From contig OZ038378.1 of NCBI GenBank assembly GCA_964036045.1, positions 36,643,228 to 36,707,227 of the forward strand: a DNA stretch of 64,000 nt. The letters run 5' to 3'. The notes beneath the pieces are model-generated. The model searched no databases. It saw only the letters and a program-made list of their open reading frames with translations, and was not told where the DNA came from. Positions 23,217-35,387 of this stretch are shown here, in pieces (within the stretch, counting starts at the first letter, position 1; the number at the start of each line of letters is the position of its first letter). The position numbers and the translations under genes were made by a program. Origin of the DNA: Eutreptiella sp. 'Long Island Sound 2002'. Lineage: Eukaryota > Euglenozoa > Euglenophyceae > Eutreptiales > Eutreptiaceae.

Positions 23217-24063
23217 TTACTACCACATTTTTTTATCTGTTTTGCACTTGCTCTCCAAGGAGGGCTATAAACTCGAATATACCGAAATGGTGAATGGCCG
23301 GCACGCCAATCACCAAATAGCTCACCAAGCCTTCCCATTCTATGTCAAGTTCGTTTCAGGCAAGCTGACAAGCTGGGCGTTTGATAGAATGCTCCAGCAG
23401 ATGAATGCTTCAACTGCGTACCTCGTGTATGAGTATGACGTGTCCAGGGAGGCCCAATATATAGTTGCCAACAGGGCGGCACCCTTATGGAACTATGATG
23501 GTGAGTGTCACGATTCACTTGAGACAGAGTTGGTAGACCTACCGAGATTCTGTGCGATCCTCAATCGTGTGCACCAAATCCAAGGCAAAAATATAGTTTA
23601 TGAGGTAAAGCGAAGTGAATCCAGCTGCACTTCGCGTTACATGAACTGTCCACATTATGTTTGTCTGTTCGAGTCATGGGCGGAGGATGGTGCCTATACG
23701 AAGTTTTGGTGTAGTTGTGGTCTTGCTGTCCGAGTCGGGCATCCATGTCGTCACTATTTTGCTGTTTTGCATCATCGGTCATCTTCAGTCGGCTTCCATC
23801 TTGGGTTGTTCAATCCAAATTTTATTTCCAAACAATTTCAGACTGCAACTGAGGTCCTTGTCAGTGCCAAATGCAGCAGCCAACGCCTCCCTCTACCCAC
23901 AGTGCAGGTACCCGTGGCAATCCATGCTACAGGCGATGACATTATATTGACCGAAATCTCCTCGTGGGTTGATTTGCCAGCCAGAACGAAACGCGAGCAG
24001 ATTGTCTGCTCCCTTGGGAGCCTGCAGTCCCGGATGCGTCAATATATAACTATTGTGGATTGA
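21292..24063 (+). pseudogene. MULE transposase, second copy with catalytic core and SWIM zinc finger
   Basis: It repeats the last part of the ubiquitin-like domain, the linker and the core, and then continues into the only C-terminus. Catalytic candidates are Asp 22640 (FEDNTYKSN), Asp 22826 (LFSDAAYA) and Glu 23170 (TQRAESLNC). The SWIM finger is CSCGLAVRVGHPCRH at about 23710-23754. Damage comprises TAG at 22511 (CAG in copy 1), the shared T-run and A-run frameshifts, TAG at 23026 and TGA at 24061. Cut-and-paste transposases of the Mutator/FAR1 group have this order of domains. Confidence 0.88.
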
Positions 24064-24597
24064 GTGGCAACTCATCTTTCCAACCAGGGACAGGATGCAG
24101 GGGCCTTTCTCGAAGAAGAGGAGAGGCTACTGAACCAATTTGTGGACGTGCGAGCCTCCTGCACGCAGGTCCATGTGGCAGGTGCACAAGCACCACGACC
24201 TGTTCCCCCGCCGGTGGCCGCCAAGCGAACCGTGCAGCCAACTGTCAGGAAGGCCGCTAAGCGATGGGATGGTCCAAAGGGTGCTACAAAGGGAGAGTTT
24301 AGGGGTCAGGGTAGGGGTAGCGGTCCGCCGCTGAAGGATGAGCTGAATGCTGCCCTTGAGCTTTCAGATGCGCTAACTACCGTGAATCAGGCCCCTGGGG
24401 GACTGAGTGCGCAGCAGGCCGCGTATAATGATCATTTGCATGCACACATTCACAATATGGTTGACTCGGCGGAGCAGGTTGATACTCACTTGGCTCAGTT
24501 GTATGCTCGGACTGCATGTGGGGAACAACTTGCGCCAGCTGAGTTGCATCAGTGTAGGCAGCTTCTGGAGTGGCGGGCTCAAGTGTCGAAGAACTGA
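24064..24597 (+). pseudogene. C-terminal tail of the MULE protein
   Basis: It is in the same frame as the SWIM segment, after TGA at 24061, and begins with GTG rather than ATG, which argues against a separate gene. It contains a helical start (FLEEEERLLNQF), a Pro/Lys/Arg-rich middle (KRTVQPTVRKAAKRW) and a helical end with many His and Gln. It ends at TGA 24595-24597. No known domain is recognised. Confidence 0.55.
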
Positions 24598-24685
24598 GGA
24601 CATTTCAAGTTTCATGTCTGAGTTTATGTTCCATGCTTTCAGGGTTTGCCTGTGTGAGGTTGGGTTTGCCACTGCTGAGGTCTGA

Positions 24686-26262
24686 GGTCCGTTGAAAGTG
24701 AGTAGGAGGGAGTTGAAAATGAGTAGGAGGGAGTGGATGTTCACTTGGAGGGAGTTGAAAATGAGCAGAGGGGAGTTGAAAATGAGTAGGACGGAGTTGA
24801 AAATGAGTGGGAGGGAGTTGAAAATGAGCACGAGGGAGTTGAAAATGAGTAGGAGGGAGTTGAAAATGAGCAAGGGGGAGTTGAAAATGAGCAGCAGGGA
24901 GTTGAAAATGAGGAGGAGGGGGTTGAAAATGAGCAGGAGGGAGTTAAAATTGAGTAGGAGGGAGTGGATTTTCACTTGGAGGGAGTTGAAAATGAGCAGG
25001 GGGGAGTTGAAAATGAGTAGGAGGGAGTTGAAAATGAGTAGGAGGGAGTGGATTTTCACTTGGAGGGAGTTGAAAATGAGCAGGGGGGTGTTGAAAATGA
25101 GCAGCAGGGAGTTGAAAATGAGTAGGAGGGAGTGGATTTTCACTTGGAGGGAGTTGAAAATGAGCAGGGGGGACTTGAAGATGAGTAGGACGGAGTGGAC
25201 TTTGACTATGAGGGAGTTGAAAATGAGCAGGGGGGAGTTGAAAATGAGTAGGAGGGAGTGGACTTTCACTTAGAGGGAGTTGAAAATGAGCAGAGGGAGT
25301 TGAAAATCAGCAGCAGGGAGTTGAAAACGAGTAGGAGGGAGTGGATTTTCACTTAGGGGGAGTTGAAAATGAGCAGGGGGGAGTTGAAAATGAGTAGGAG
25401 GGAGTGGATTTTCACTTGGAGGGAGTTGAAAATGAGCAGGGGGGACTTGAAAATGAGTTGGCGGGAGTTGAAAATGACTAGGAGGGAGTGGATTTTCACT
25501 TGGAGGGAGTTGAAAATGAGCAGGGGGGAGTTGAAAATCAGTAGGAGGTAGTCGACTTTCACTTGGAGGGAGTTAAAAATGAGCAGGGGGGTGTTGAAAA
25601 TGAGCAGCAGGGAGTTGAAAATGGGTGGGAGGGAGTGGACTTTCACTTGGAGGGAGTTGAAAATGAGCAGAGAAGAGTTGAAAATGAGTAGGAGGGAGTA
25701 GACGTTTACTTGGAGGGAGTTGAAAATGAGCAGGGGGGAGTTGAAAATGAGTAGGAGGGAGTGGACTTTCACTTGGAGGGAGTTGAAAATGAGCAGGGGG
25801 GAGTTGAAAATCAGTAGCAGGCAGTTGAAAATCAGTAGGAGAGAGTGGACTTTCACTTGGAGGGAGTTGAAAATGAGCAGGGGGGAGTTGAAAATGAGTA
25901 GGAGGGAGCCGATTTTCACTTGGAGGGAGTTGGAAATGAGCAGGGGGGAGTTGAAAATGAGTTGGAGGGAGTGAATGTTGACTTGGAGGGAGTTGAAAAT
26001 GAGCAGGGGGGAGTTGAAAATGAGTAGGAGGGAGCGGATTTTCACTTGGAGGGAGTTGAAAATGAGCAGGGGGGATTTGAAAATGAGTAGGAGGGAGTTG
26101 AAGTTGAGTAGGAGGGAGTGGACCTTCACCTGGAGGGAGTTGAAAATGTGCAGGGGAGAGTTGACTATGAGTAGGAGGGAGTTGAAAATGAGTAGGAGGG
26201 AGTTGAAAATGAGTAGGAGGGAGTGGATTTTCACTTGGAGGGACTTGAAAATCAGCAGCAGT
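24686..26262 (+). repeat. 21-bp minisatellite with 63-bp higher-order pattern
   Basis: The basic unit GGAGTTGAAAATGAGCAGG plus two bases recurs about 75 times. A variant unit GGAGTGGATTTTCACTTGG appears at intervals, often every third unit. Because 21 is a multiple of three, long open frames exist on both strands: repeated RELKMSR on plus and LLLIFNS on minus (24373-25269, 25353-26348). I regard these as artefacts of the period. The array follows the end of the MULE coding region by about 90 bp. Confidence 0.93.
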
Positions 26263-26586
26263 GCCTTGTCACCAGTAAGGTATCGTTCCCTTATCTGGCG
26301 ATGAAATAATGCAATTATTTTATAAATTTGGGCTGCAGAACGGTTCAAAACATCCTTGTCGCCTTTTAGCAGAAGATCAGTTGCAGTAGATCAGTTGCAG
26401 TCGTTTTTTCGGTTGTCGTAAATGCGCGTGTCGCCTGTTCGTGCGCAGTCTTTCGCAGCCTGCTAGGGCTGCAGTCTGCATTCCGTCACCGCTGTGCTGG
26501 CGGCGTTCTCACAATGGTCGTAATTCAGCTGGTCCCTACGCGACAGATGTTTTGTCGTTCAGCAAAAATTGACAAATTTTCTCAAC
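26263..26586 (+). other. Spacer between the minisatellite and the 4.2-kb duplication
   Basis: This has no gene. It contains a small direct repeat, GATCAGTTGCAGT twice at about 26380-26405, and several TGTCGCCT/GTCGTT boxes. No inverted end matching the left side of the MULE was seen. Confidence 0.5.
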
Positions 26587-26891
26587 GATTTTAACATCGG
26601 AACCAGAACCAATCTAATTATCGAGTCATGAATTATCGATTTCATGATCGTTTGCTGTTGCGTCGCTTGATTTCGCTCATCTATGCATGTTGATTTGTCG
26701 AGTTGATTGCCAGCTGTGCGACGAAGCCTTTGGGACCTAGGCGACAGGTTGTTGGGTGTTTTTGGCGCGTTTGAAGTCGTTTTCAGTCGCCGTAGTGCAC
26801 GTAGGTTACTTGTCTCCTTGACACCATGTAATGCTAAATGTATGACAAGTAACATTCGTTGCTTCCGGTGCAATGCACGCCCTGATTCGTT

Positions 26892-27323
26892 TTGCAGTCA
26901 ATTGCCGTGCATCTCTTCTGCCGAATATGTTTTCCCATGGGACCCACTACTCATGCATGTAGACTTTGGATTGCATTTTTGAACCAGTTGGGCAATTGGT
27001 GTGCTTCGTGTTGTTGGGGGCTTTTTATGGTGGTATTTTTTGCTGCTTTTGAGAGAAAGGGCCTAGATCGTGTTGGCCTTCCAAGAGATACGGTCCACAA
27101 CCTCCAAGTATTGGGACGGCATGTTGATAAGTTGCGCGCCGCTCTTCCTCCCATTGCCTCTCATTTGGATTTTCCCGTTGAGGGGCGTACCATTGTTGAA
27201 TGCTATTGCGCACTTGTGCCTCTTTTGAGACAATTCAAGCTCTCGGATGATAATGTTGATGAGGCAATCAATTTTGCCAAGAAATTGGCTACATCATTCC
27301 GGGAGTTTTGGTGCTCCGAATGA
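26892..27323 (+). CDS. Unrecognised 143-codon ORF, copy 1
   Basis: I do not recognise the product. The second half (about residues 46-143) looks protein-like, with alternating hydrophobic and charged residues, e.g. LPRDTVHNLQVLGRHVDKLR and NVDEAINFAKKLATSFREFW, suggesting helices. The first part is less convincing, so the real start may be the internal Met at 27027 or an upstream exon. It ends in TGA. Copy 2 keeps the frame with two amino-acid changes. Confidence 0.4.
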   Translation: MQSIAVHLFCRICFPMGPTTHACRLWIAFLNQLGNWCASCCWGLFMVVFFAAFERKGLDRVGLPRDTVHNLQVLGRHVDKLRAALPPIASHLDFPVEGRTIVECYCALVPLLRQFKLSDDNVDEAINFAKKLATSFREFWCSE

Positions 27324-30300
27324 TTTGTTTCCTTACTTTCATATGTGCGAATCGGAATTGGAGCGCGAGCTCCGGTATGTACACACCACTCACCATGTTG
27401 GTAGAGGCAAACACTAGTACATGTGCTTGACTCTTTGTTCTTCAACATTAAATTCAATGCACTTTTTTGATGTGGTTTTGGTGCTTTCATATGTGTGTTC
27501 GTGTTGCCTTTGTACAGCTTGAGGTACAGTTTCAGCAGCAGTCTACACTGTTTTTCGTGGGTGCCCCCCCAAGTGCCGTAGCGCAAAACTGAGGCCGTTT
27601 TGGGCCCAAGTGTGGGGGGGGGGTGCAATTTCTCCAGGAGTCGAGCTACATTTTGCAAGAAAAGCCAACCTTTCACGAGACGTTGGCGGGGCCCTACAAA
27701 CTTTGTGGTTCAGTTAGGTCCAAACCTGCCCCCCTGCAACCATTGTGCTCTCTGGCTTCTGGCGGCGCGCCAACAGCAGGCCAGCCCATGGACGGCCTTC
27801 ATATCAATGGTAACGGTGTTACTTGTATTCATAAGCCAGCAAGGAAGGGCGGAGGTGGAAAAATGGAGCCATTTGTGACTGAAGACTGCACGGCTTTGGT
27901 GCCGTTCATAAGCCTAGGGGTACAGTCATGCAGACAGGGCCGATGCTCAAAAAGCATGCAGGAACATTGGAAGGAATTATAGCCTACTTATGGGTACACA
28001 GGGGCGATTGTGCAAATACATCAAAGTTGAGTCCTAGCAAGGAAGCATTGTTTAGAATAAAAACCCTACACAACCGCAACCTTTGTACGTAGAAGCTCGT
28101 TTTCTAACGTAGCTGAAGTTGGCTGTCAAGATGGTTTAAAGTGTAAAACCGACTCCTAAGGATGAAAGTTGTATCTGACCGTGGGCAAGGTGAAGGCACC
28201 GTGGGAGTACGGGAACTTCTTTCATCCGTTTGGCCATGGTTATGTCAAAAAGGTAAGCAAATCTAAAGAAGAAACCCAAGTGTGGTAAATATTACATGGC
28301 TAGGCTTGGCTGTTGGGGCCCCTTTAAACAAGCCTAGCATATTCTTTTATCATTTGGTCCACGACAAAAAGCATTAAATGCATCCTGCCCTAAAGGGTCA
28401 AAAAGTGCAAAAACGATAAATAATGAAAAATTAGCTTTTTCTGGTTTCAAAAAATCTTCAACCCTATTCACGCAAGCATTCGAATCCAAGATGCGAATGT
28501 AATCCCCCGTACTTCTGTCTTGCACAATTTGAGAGATCAGATGAGCTCACTTTGGTCTTTGGCGACTTGATGTGTACGCACAATGCTTTACATGAAAGAC
28601 TTCACTAAAGCAACCCTTTTTTGAATAAACTGCAAATCGTTTGCTCTTGGCATATGAAAATTGGGACGGATTGTAGTATATGGCCTACTCAACCAGCCCC
28701 GTCTTTCTGATCTATACAAATATGCTCCCTTTCTAGCCTAAAAAGGTTTTTAGCCAAAAGCAAACGACCATTTGTGAAAACCTACATTTGTGCTGCTGAA
28801 GTTACCAAATAAAACAGTTCTCATTTTCACGGATGGTCTACCCTTCGCCAAGGCCATATTTTGAAATACTTAATAAGCCTTTGCATTCTCTTTCGCTTAC
28901 ATGTTAATATTTTTGATGAGCTAAGTCTTACTTTTCATCTCTACCATATGCGCACTCCGCCGATCCGTCGCGCATGAAATTAAAGTTAAACTTACAGTTT
29001 TGTTTTGTATCGCGAAGTTGAGAAAGCCCACAACTAGGAGCAAGCTGCACTCCGAGGAATCAAATCTTCTTCATGCATGCATTTAGGACCAAGCTGTACA
29101 AACCTAATTGCGTACACACGCATTGTGCGATACAGCGACAATGAAGGACACACCTATGTTTTGATGCTGCTTTTTTGCAAAAAAAGAGTGAAAAAAAGCT
29201 ACAAATGTCATTGAAATTTTTTTTAATTTAATTTTATTTAATTTTCATTATTATTTTTATTATGACTTTGTGTATTCCGTGTTCTTTGTCTAAGGTAAAC
29301 GGACCAGTTAATCCCTCTTGACCGGATCAGCCCCACCTCAAAAAAAAAAACGACATGGTCAACAATTACTTTTAAACACGATGGTATCATACAACTTATT
29401 ATATCTTGTACCAAAATGTCTCGTACCTTTGTCTAGTGGTTCGCACAAAAGCACCTATTCGTCTAGTGGGGACTATTAGGGCAGGCAGGACTAACTGGTC
29501 TATTTACCTTATGTGCCGTAGCAATTTCGAAAAACTTACAATTGTCTCCGAAACCACTACATGGGACTCCAGCACAAAAAGAGAAATATTGTGCGCAGAA
29601 ACATGCAAAGGTAGAAAAGTTCAGCATAGAGGAACTGTTTTCGAGACTACGTTTTTTGCGAATCTTGTAGCACATTTCAACGATGCAAAACACTGTTAGA
29701 GGTGGCATAATTTTTGCAATTTGTACTTTTGGCAAGGTATAGGCTCCTCTTTGCATCTAACACCACCTCGGCCAGTAAGGTTTGGAACCTGGTAGTTTTG
29801 ACAATAACCGGTTTAAAACGATTGTTTCTTCAAAAAAAACGGTTTTGACGATTAATGGTTTTCAAAATATGCGGTTTTTCCGATTAATTGCTCTTTCCTC
29901 AGCAAAACCTTGCCATCCGCAAAAGAAAACGCATACAATTCTGAGCACAGTGATCGAAAGTAGGTCAGAAGTTGCAATTCACCATCAGCCATCGTTTATT
30001 GCTACCAAAGACTCTGTTTAGTGCTAAAATCGAAAAACAAATGTACTGCCTAAAAGAACCCAAAAATCTGGAATACTTCCGCATAATTGGTTTGTGTAAG
30101 GTTTCAAAATAACCGGTGGTGCCAATCTTTTTAGAAAAAAATCTCAGACTGTTGCCGATAACCGGTTTTTCCGATTAATTGGTAAAACAGGTTCCGAACC
30201 CTACCTCCTAAAATGAACATAACAAACCGATTCCATGAATAAGAAATTTCATGTGATTACTGTACCGTTCCCGATACTCGCTTGTCCCAAGCTTTGGTTG

Positions 30301-30813
30301 GAAACATTTTCTCGTTTCTTCTGCATTGGGGTGTTAAAAGACCAAGAATGAGCAGCAATTTCCTAAAACATTGGGTTTCATATGGAGCAATGGTATTAGT
30401 CCTTATTGAAGCTTGGTTGAGACATTCGGGGAATCTCATCCATGGAACTTGATCACTTCAGATGTGGTTGGAAGACACTTAAATGTTTAACTTTGATTCA
30501 AAATGAGGGTGTATCTATTGGTTTATATGCCATGAGTTGTTGCATTGATATTCCATTGTTTCTTCTCTGAACACTATTTGTAACATAGTTTAACTTGGGT
30601 GTTGGACTTTGCTTGATCTATTTGTTTTTGGCTATTCTCATTGACAGTGAGCTGTACAGTAATCTGCAATTTTCTTCATTATATGGTCCTTTCACTGAGG
30701 ACGAAGGTGATTTTCATACTCAGCATGACATTCAACATCTATAGAGTCCTCATATGCGTGTATCCATTTTTTTGACATTTTTGGCTTGTGAGCGCGCCGG
30801 CTACCTCACGGCA
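27324..30813 (+). other. A/T-rich non-coding part of the 4.2-kb unit (copy 2 at 31551-35041)
   Basis: Short ORFs such as 27623-27982 and 29406-29699 are preserved in the other copy simply because the duplication is recent; none has a recognisable domain. Near 29205-29265 there is an ATTTAATTTTATT-rich tract. Between 29800 and 30190 (34030-34410 in copy 2) a motif of the form AACCGGTTTTTCCGATTAAT occurs several times in intact and degenerate forms. Confidence 0.5.
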
Positions 30814-31118
30814 GATTTTAACATCGGAACCAGAACCAATCTAATTATCGAGTCATGAATTATCGATTTCATGATCGTTTGCTGTTGCGTCGCTTGATTT
30901 CGCTCATCTATGCATGTTGATTTGTCGAGTTGATTGCCAGCTGTTCGACGAAGCCTTTGGGACCTAGGCGACAGGTTGTTGGGTGTTTTTGGCGCGTTTG
31001 AAGTCGTTTTCAGTCGCCGTAGTGCACATAGGTTACTTGTCTCCTTGACACCATGTAATGCTAAATGTATGACAAGTAACATTCGTTGCTTCCGGTGCAA
31101 TGCACGCCCTGATTCGTT

Positions 31119-31550
31119 TTGCAGTCAATTGCCGTGCATCTCTTCTGCCGAACATGTTTTCCCATGGGACCCACTACTCATGCATGTAGACTTTGGATTG
31201 CATTTTTGAACCAGTTGGGCAATTGGTGTGCTTCGTGTTGTTGGGGGCTTTTTATGGTGGTATTTTATGCTGCTTTTGAGAGAAAGGGCCTAGATCGTGT
31301 TGGCCTTCCAAGAGATACGGTCCACAACCTCCAAGTATTGGGACGGCATGTTGATAAGTTGCGCGCCGCTCTTCCTCCCATTGCCTCTCATTTGGATTTT
31401 CCCGTTGAGGGGCGTACCATTGTTGAATGCTATTGCGCACTTGTGCCTCTTTTGAGACAATTCAAGCTCTCGGATGATAATGTTGATGAGGCAATCAATT
31501 TTGCCAAGAAATTGGCTACATCATTCCGGGAGTTTTGGTGCTCCGAATGA
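31119..31550 (+). CDS. Unrecognised 143-codon ORF, copy 2
   Basis: This is the tandem duplicate of the ORF at 26892-27323. It differs by Ile to Thr in the first part and Phe to Tyr near residue 50, and the frame is intact. No neighbour suggests a function. Confidence 0.4.
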   Translation: MQSIAVHLFCRTCFPMGPTTHACRLWIAFLNQLGNWCASCCWGLFMVVFYAAFERKGLDRVGLPRDTVHNLQVLGRHVDKLRAALPPIASHLDFPVEGRTIVECYCALVPLLRQFKLSDDNVDEAINFAKKLATSFREFWCSE

Positions 31551-34500
31551 TTTGTTTCCTTACTTTCATATGTGCGAATCGGAATTGGAGCGCGAGCTCC
31601 GGTATGTACACACCACTCACCATGTTGGTAGAGGCAAACACTAGTACATGTGCTTGACTCTTTGTTCTTCAACATTAAATTCAATGCACTTTTTTGATGT
31701 GGTTTTGGTGCTTTCATATGTGTGTTCGTGTTGCCTTTGTACAGCTTGAGGTACAGTTTCAGCAGCAGTCTACACTGTTTTTCGTGGGTGCCCCCCCAAG
31801 TGCCGTAGCGCAAAACTGAGGCCGTTTTGGGCCCAAGTGTGGGGGGGGGTGCAATTTCTCCAGGAGTCGAGCTACATTTTGCAAGAAAAGCCAACCTATC
31901 ACGAGACGTTGGCGGGGCCCTACAAACTTTGTGGTCCAGTTAGGTCCAAACCTGCCCCCCTGCAACCATTGTGCTCTCTGGCTTCTGGCGGCGCGCCAAC
32001 AGCAGGCCAGCCCATGGACGGCCTTCATATCAATGGTAACGGTGTTACTTGTATTCATAAGCCAGCAAGGAAGGGCGGAGGTGGAAAAATGGAGCCATTT
32101 GTGACTGAAGACTGCACGGCTTTGGTGCCGTTCATAAGCCTAGGGGTACAGTCATGCAGACAGAGCCGATGCTCAAAAAGCATGCAGGAACATTGGAAGG
32201 AATTATAGCCTACTTATGGGTACACAGGGGCGATTGTGCAAATACATCAAAGTTGAGTCCTAGCAAGGAAGCATTGTTTAGAATAAAAACCCTACACAAC
32301 CGCAACCTTTGTACGTAGAAGCTCGTTTTCTAACGTAGCTGAAGTTGGCTGTCAAGATGGTTTAAAGTGTAAAACCGACTCCTAAGGATGAAAGTTGTAT
32401 CTGACCATGGGCAAGGTGAAGGCACCGTGGGAGTACGGGAACTTCTTTCATCCGTTTGGCCATGGTTATGTCAAAAAGGTAAGCAAATCTAAAGAAGAAA
32501 CCCAAGTGTGGTAAATATTACATGGCTAGGCTTGGCTGTTGGGGCCCCTTTAAACAAGCCTAGCATATTCTTTTATCATTTGGTCCACGACAAAAAGCAT
32601 TAAATGCATCCTGCCCTAAAGGGTCAAAAAGTGCAAAAACGATAAATAATGAAAAATTAGCTTTTTCTGGTTTCAAAAAATCTTCAACCCTATTCACGCA
32701 AGCATTCGAATCCAAGATGCGAATGTAATCCCCCGTACTTCTGTCTTGCACAATTTGAGAGATCAGATGAGCTCACTTTGGTCTTTGGCGACTTGATGTG
32801 TACGCACAATGCTTTACATGAAAGACTTCACTAAAGCAACCCTTTTTTGAATAAACTGCAAATCGTTTGCTCTTGGCATATGAAAATTGGGACGGATTGT
32901 AGTATATGGCCTACTCAACCAGCCCCGTCTTTCTGATCTATACAAATATGCTCCCTTTCTAGCCTAAAAAGGTTTTTAGCCAAAAAGCAAACGACCATTT
33001 GTGAAAACCTACATTTGTGCTGCTGAAGTTACCAAATAAAACAGTTCTCATTTTCACCGATGGTCTACCCTTCGCCAAGGCCATATTTTGAAATACTTAA
33101 TAAGCCTTTGCATTCTCTTTCGCTTACATGTTAATATTTTTGATGAGCTAAGTCTTACTTTTCATCTCTACCATATGCGCACTCCGCCGATCCGTCGCGC
33201 ATGAAATTAAAGTTAAACTTACAGTTTTGTTTTGTATCGCGAAGTTGAGAAAGCCCACAACTAGGAGCAAGCTGCACTCCGAGGAATCAAATCTTCTTCA
33301 TGCATGCATTTAGGACCAAGCTGTACAAACCTAATTGCGTACACACGCATTGTGCGATACAGCGACAATGAAGGACACACCTATGTTTTGATGCTGCTTT
33401 TTTGCAAAAAAAGAGTGAAAAAAAGCTACAAATGTCATTGAAATTTTTTTTAATTTAATTTTATTTAATTTTCATTATTATTTTTATTATGTCTTTGTGT
33501 ATTCCGTGTTCTTTGTCTAAGGTAAACGGACCAGTTAATCCCTCTTGACCGGATCAGCCCCACCTCAAAAAAATTAACGACATGGTCAACAATTACTTTT
33601 AAACACGATGGTATCATACAACTTATTATATCTTGTACCAAAATGTCTCGTACCTTTGTCTAGTGGTTCGCACAAAAGCACCTATTCGTCTAGTGGGGAC
33701 TATTAGGGCAGGGGGGACTAACTGGTCTATTTACCTCATGTGCCGTAGCAATTTCGAAAAACTTACAATTGTCTCCGAAACCACTACATGGGACTCCAGC
33801 ACAAAAAGAGAAATATTGTGCGCAGAAACATGCAAAGGTAGAAAAGTTCAGCATAGAGGAACTGTTTTCGAGACTACGTTTTTTGCGAATCTTGTAGCAC
33901 ATTTCAACGATGCAAAACACTGTTAGAGGTGGCATAATTTTTGCAATTTGTACTTTTGGCAAGGTATAGGCTCCTCTTTGCATCTAACACCACCTCGGCC
34001 AGTAAGGTTTGGAACCTGGTAGTTTTGACAATAACCGGTTTAAAACGATTGTTTCTTCAAACAAAAACGGTTTTGACGATTAATAGTTTTCAAAATATGC
34101 GGTTTTTCCGATTAATTGCTCTTTCCTCAGCAAAACCTTGCCATCCGCAAAAGAAAACGCATACAATTCTGAGCACAGTGATCGAAAGTAAGTCAGAAGT
34201 TGCAATTCACCATCAGCCATCGTTTATTGCTACCAAAGACTCTGTTTAGTGCTAAAATCGAAAAACAAATGTACTGCCTAAAAGAACCCAAAAATCTGGA
34301 ATACTTCCGCATAATTGGTTTGTGTAAGGTTTCAAAATAACCGGTGGTGCCAATCTTTTTAGAAAAAAATCTCAGACTGTTGCCGATAACCGGTTTTTCC
34401 GATTAATTGGTAAAACAGGTTCCGAACCCTACCTCCTAAAATGAACATAACAAACCGATTCCATGAATAAGAAATTTCATGTGATTACTGTACCATTCCC

Positions 34501-35387
34501 GATACTCGCTTGTCCCAAGCTTTGGTTGGAAACATTTTCTCGTTTCTTCTGCATTGGGGTGTTAAAAGACCAAGAATGAGCAGCAATTTCCTAAAACATT
34601 GGGTTTCATATGGAGCAATGGTATTAGTCCTTATTGAAGCTTGGTTGAGACATTCGGGGAATTTCATCCATGGAACTTGATCACTTCAGATGTGGTTGGA
34701 AGACACTTAAATGTTTAACTTTGATTCAAAATGAGGGTGTATCTATTGGTTTATATGCCATGAGTTGTTGCATTGATATTCCATTGTTTCTTCTTTGAAC
34801 ACTATTTGTAACATAGTTTAACTTGGGTGTTGGACTTAGCTTGATCTATTTGTTTTTGGCTATTCTCATTGACAGTGAGCTGTACAGTAATCTGCAATTT
34901 TCTTCATTATATGGTCCTTTCACTGAGGACGAAGGTGATTTTCATACTCAGCATGACATTCAACATCTATAGAGTCCTCATATGCGTGTATCCATTTTTT
35001 TGACATTTTTGGCTTGTGAGCGCGCCGGCTACCTCACGGCAGATCCTACTAGATCCCACTGAGTTTTGAATTTCTGAAAAAAATTTTTGATGAGGTACAG
35101 AAAATATGTGGAAGACTTTTAAAGTGATTTTCTATCATTTTTATCAACCTCACTGTTCACTGTTTTTGCCATGTCTAGGATGCAGACTGATGTTGCAAAT
35201 AAGCAAGTCATGGATTCTGATGCATATATGCATGCATACACACAGTGCAAGGCCAAACATCACCCATTATTTATCTATTCATTGTGCAGCCCCATCAAGT
35301 TCGTTATTCGTTTTCTTGATCCCATTTCTGCTCGTCTTGAAGTCCTGGTCTGGTTTTTTTTTTTTATCGAAATCACTGTGTACCTGA

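Larger units (their letters stand above)
26587..35041 (+). repeat. Head-to-tail tandem duplication, 4227-bp unit
   Basis: Copy 1 is 26587-30813 and copy 2 is 30814-35041. The junction joins CTACCTCACGGCA to GATTTTAACATCGG. The sequence after copy 2 also begins GAT, so the event shows at most three bases of end homology. Copies are nearly identical, differing by scattered substitutions and short indels in A-runs. No transposase, terminal inverted repeat or LTR is visible at the ends. Confidence 0.95.

Noticed and set aside
24373-26348. Frames with LLLIFNS and RELKMSR repeats on opposite strands
   Set aside because: Both follow from the 21-bp period of the minisatellite; no flanking domain, start context or codon bias supports translation.
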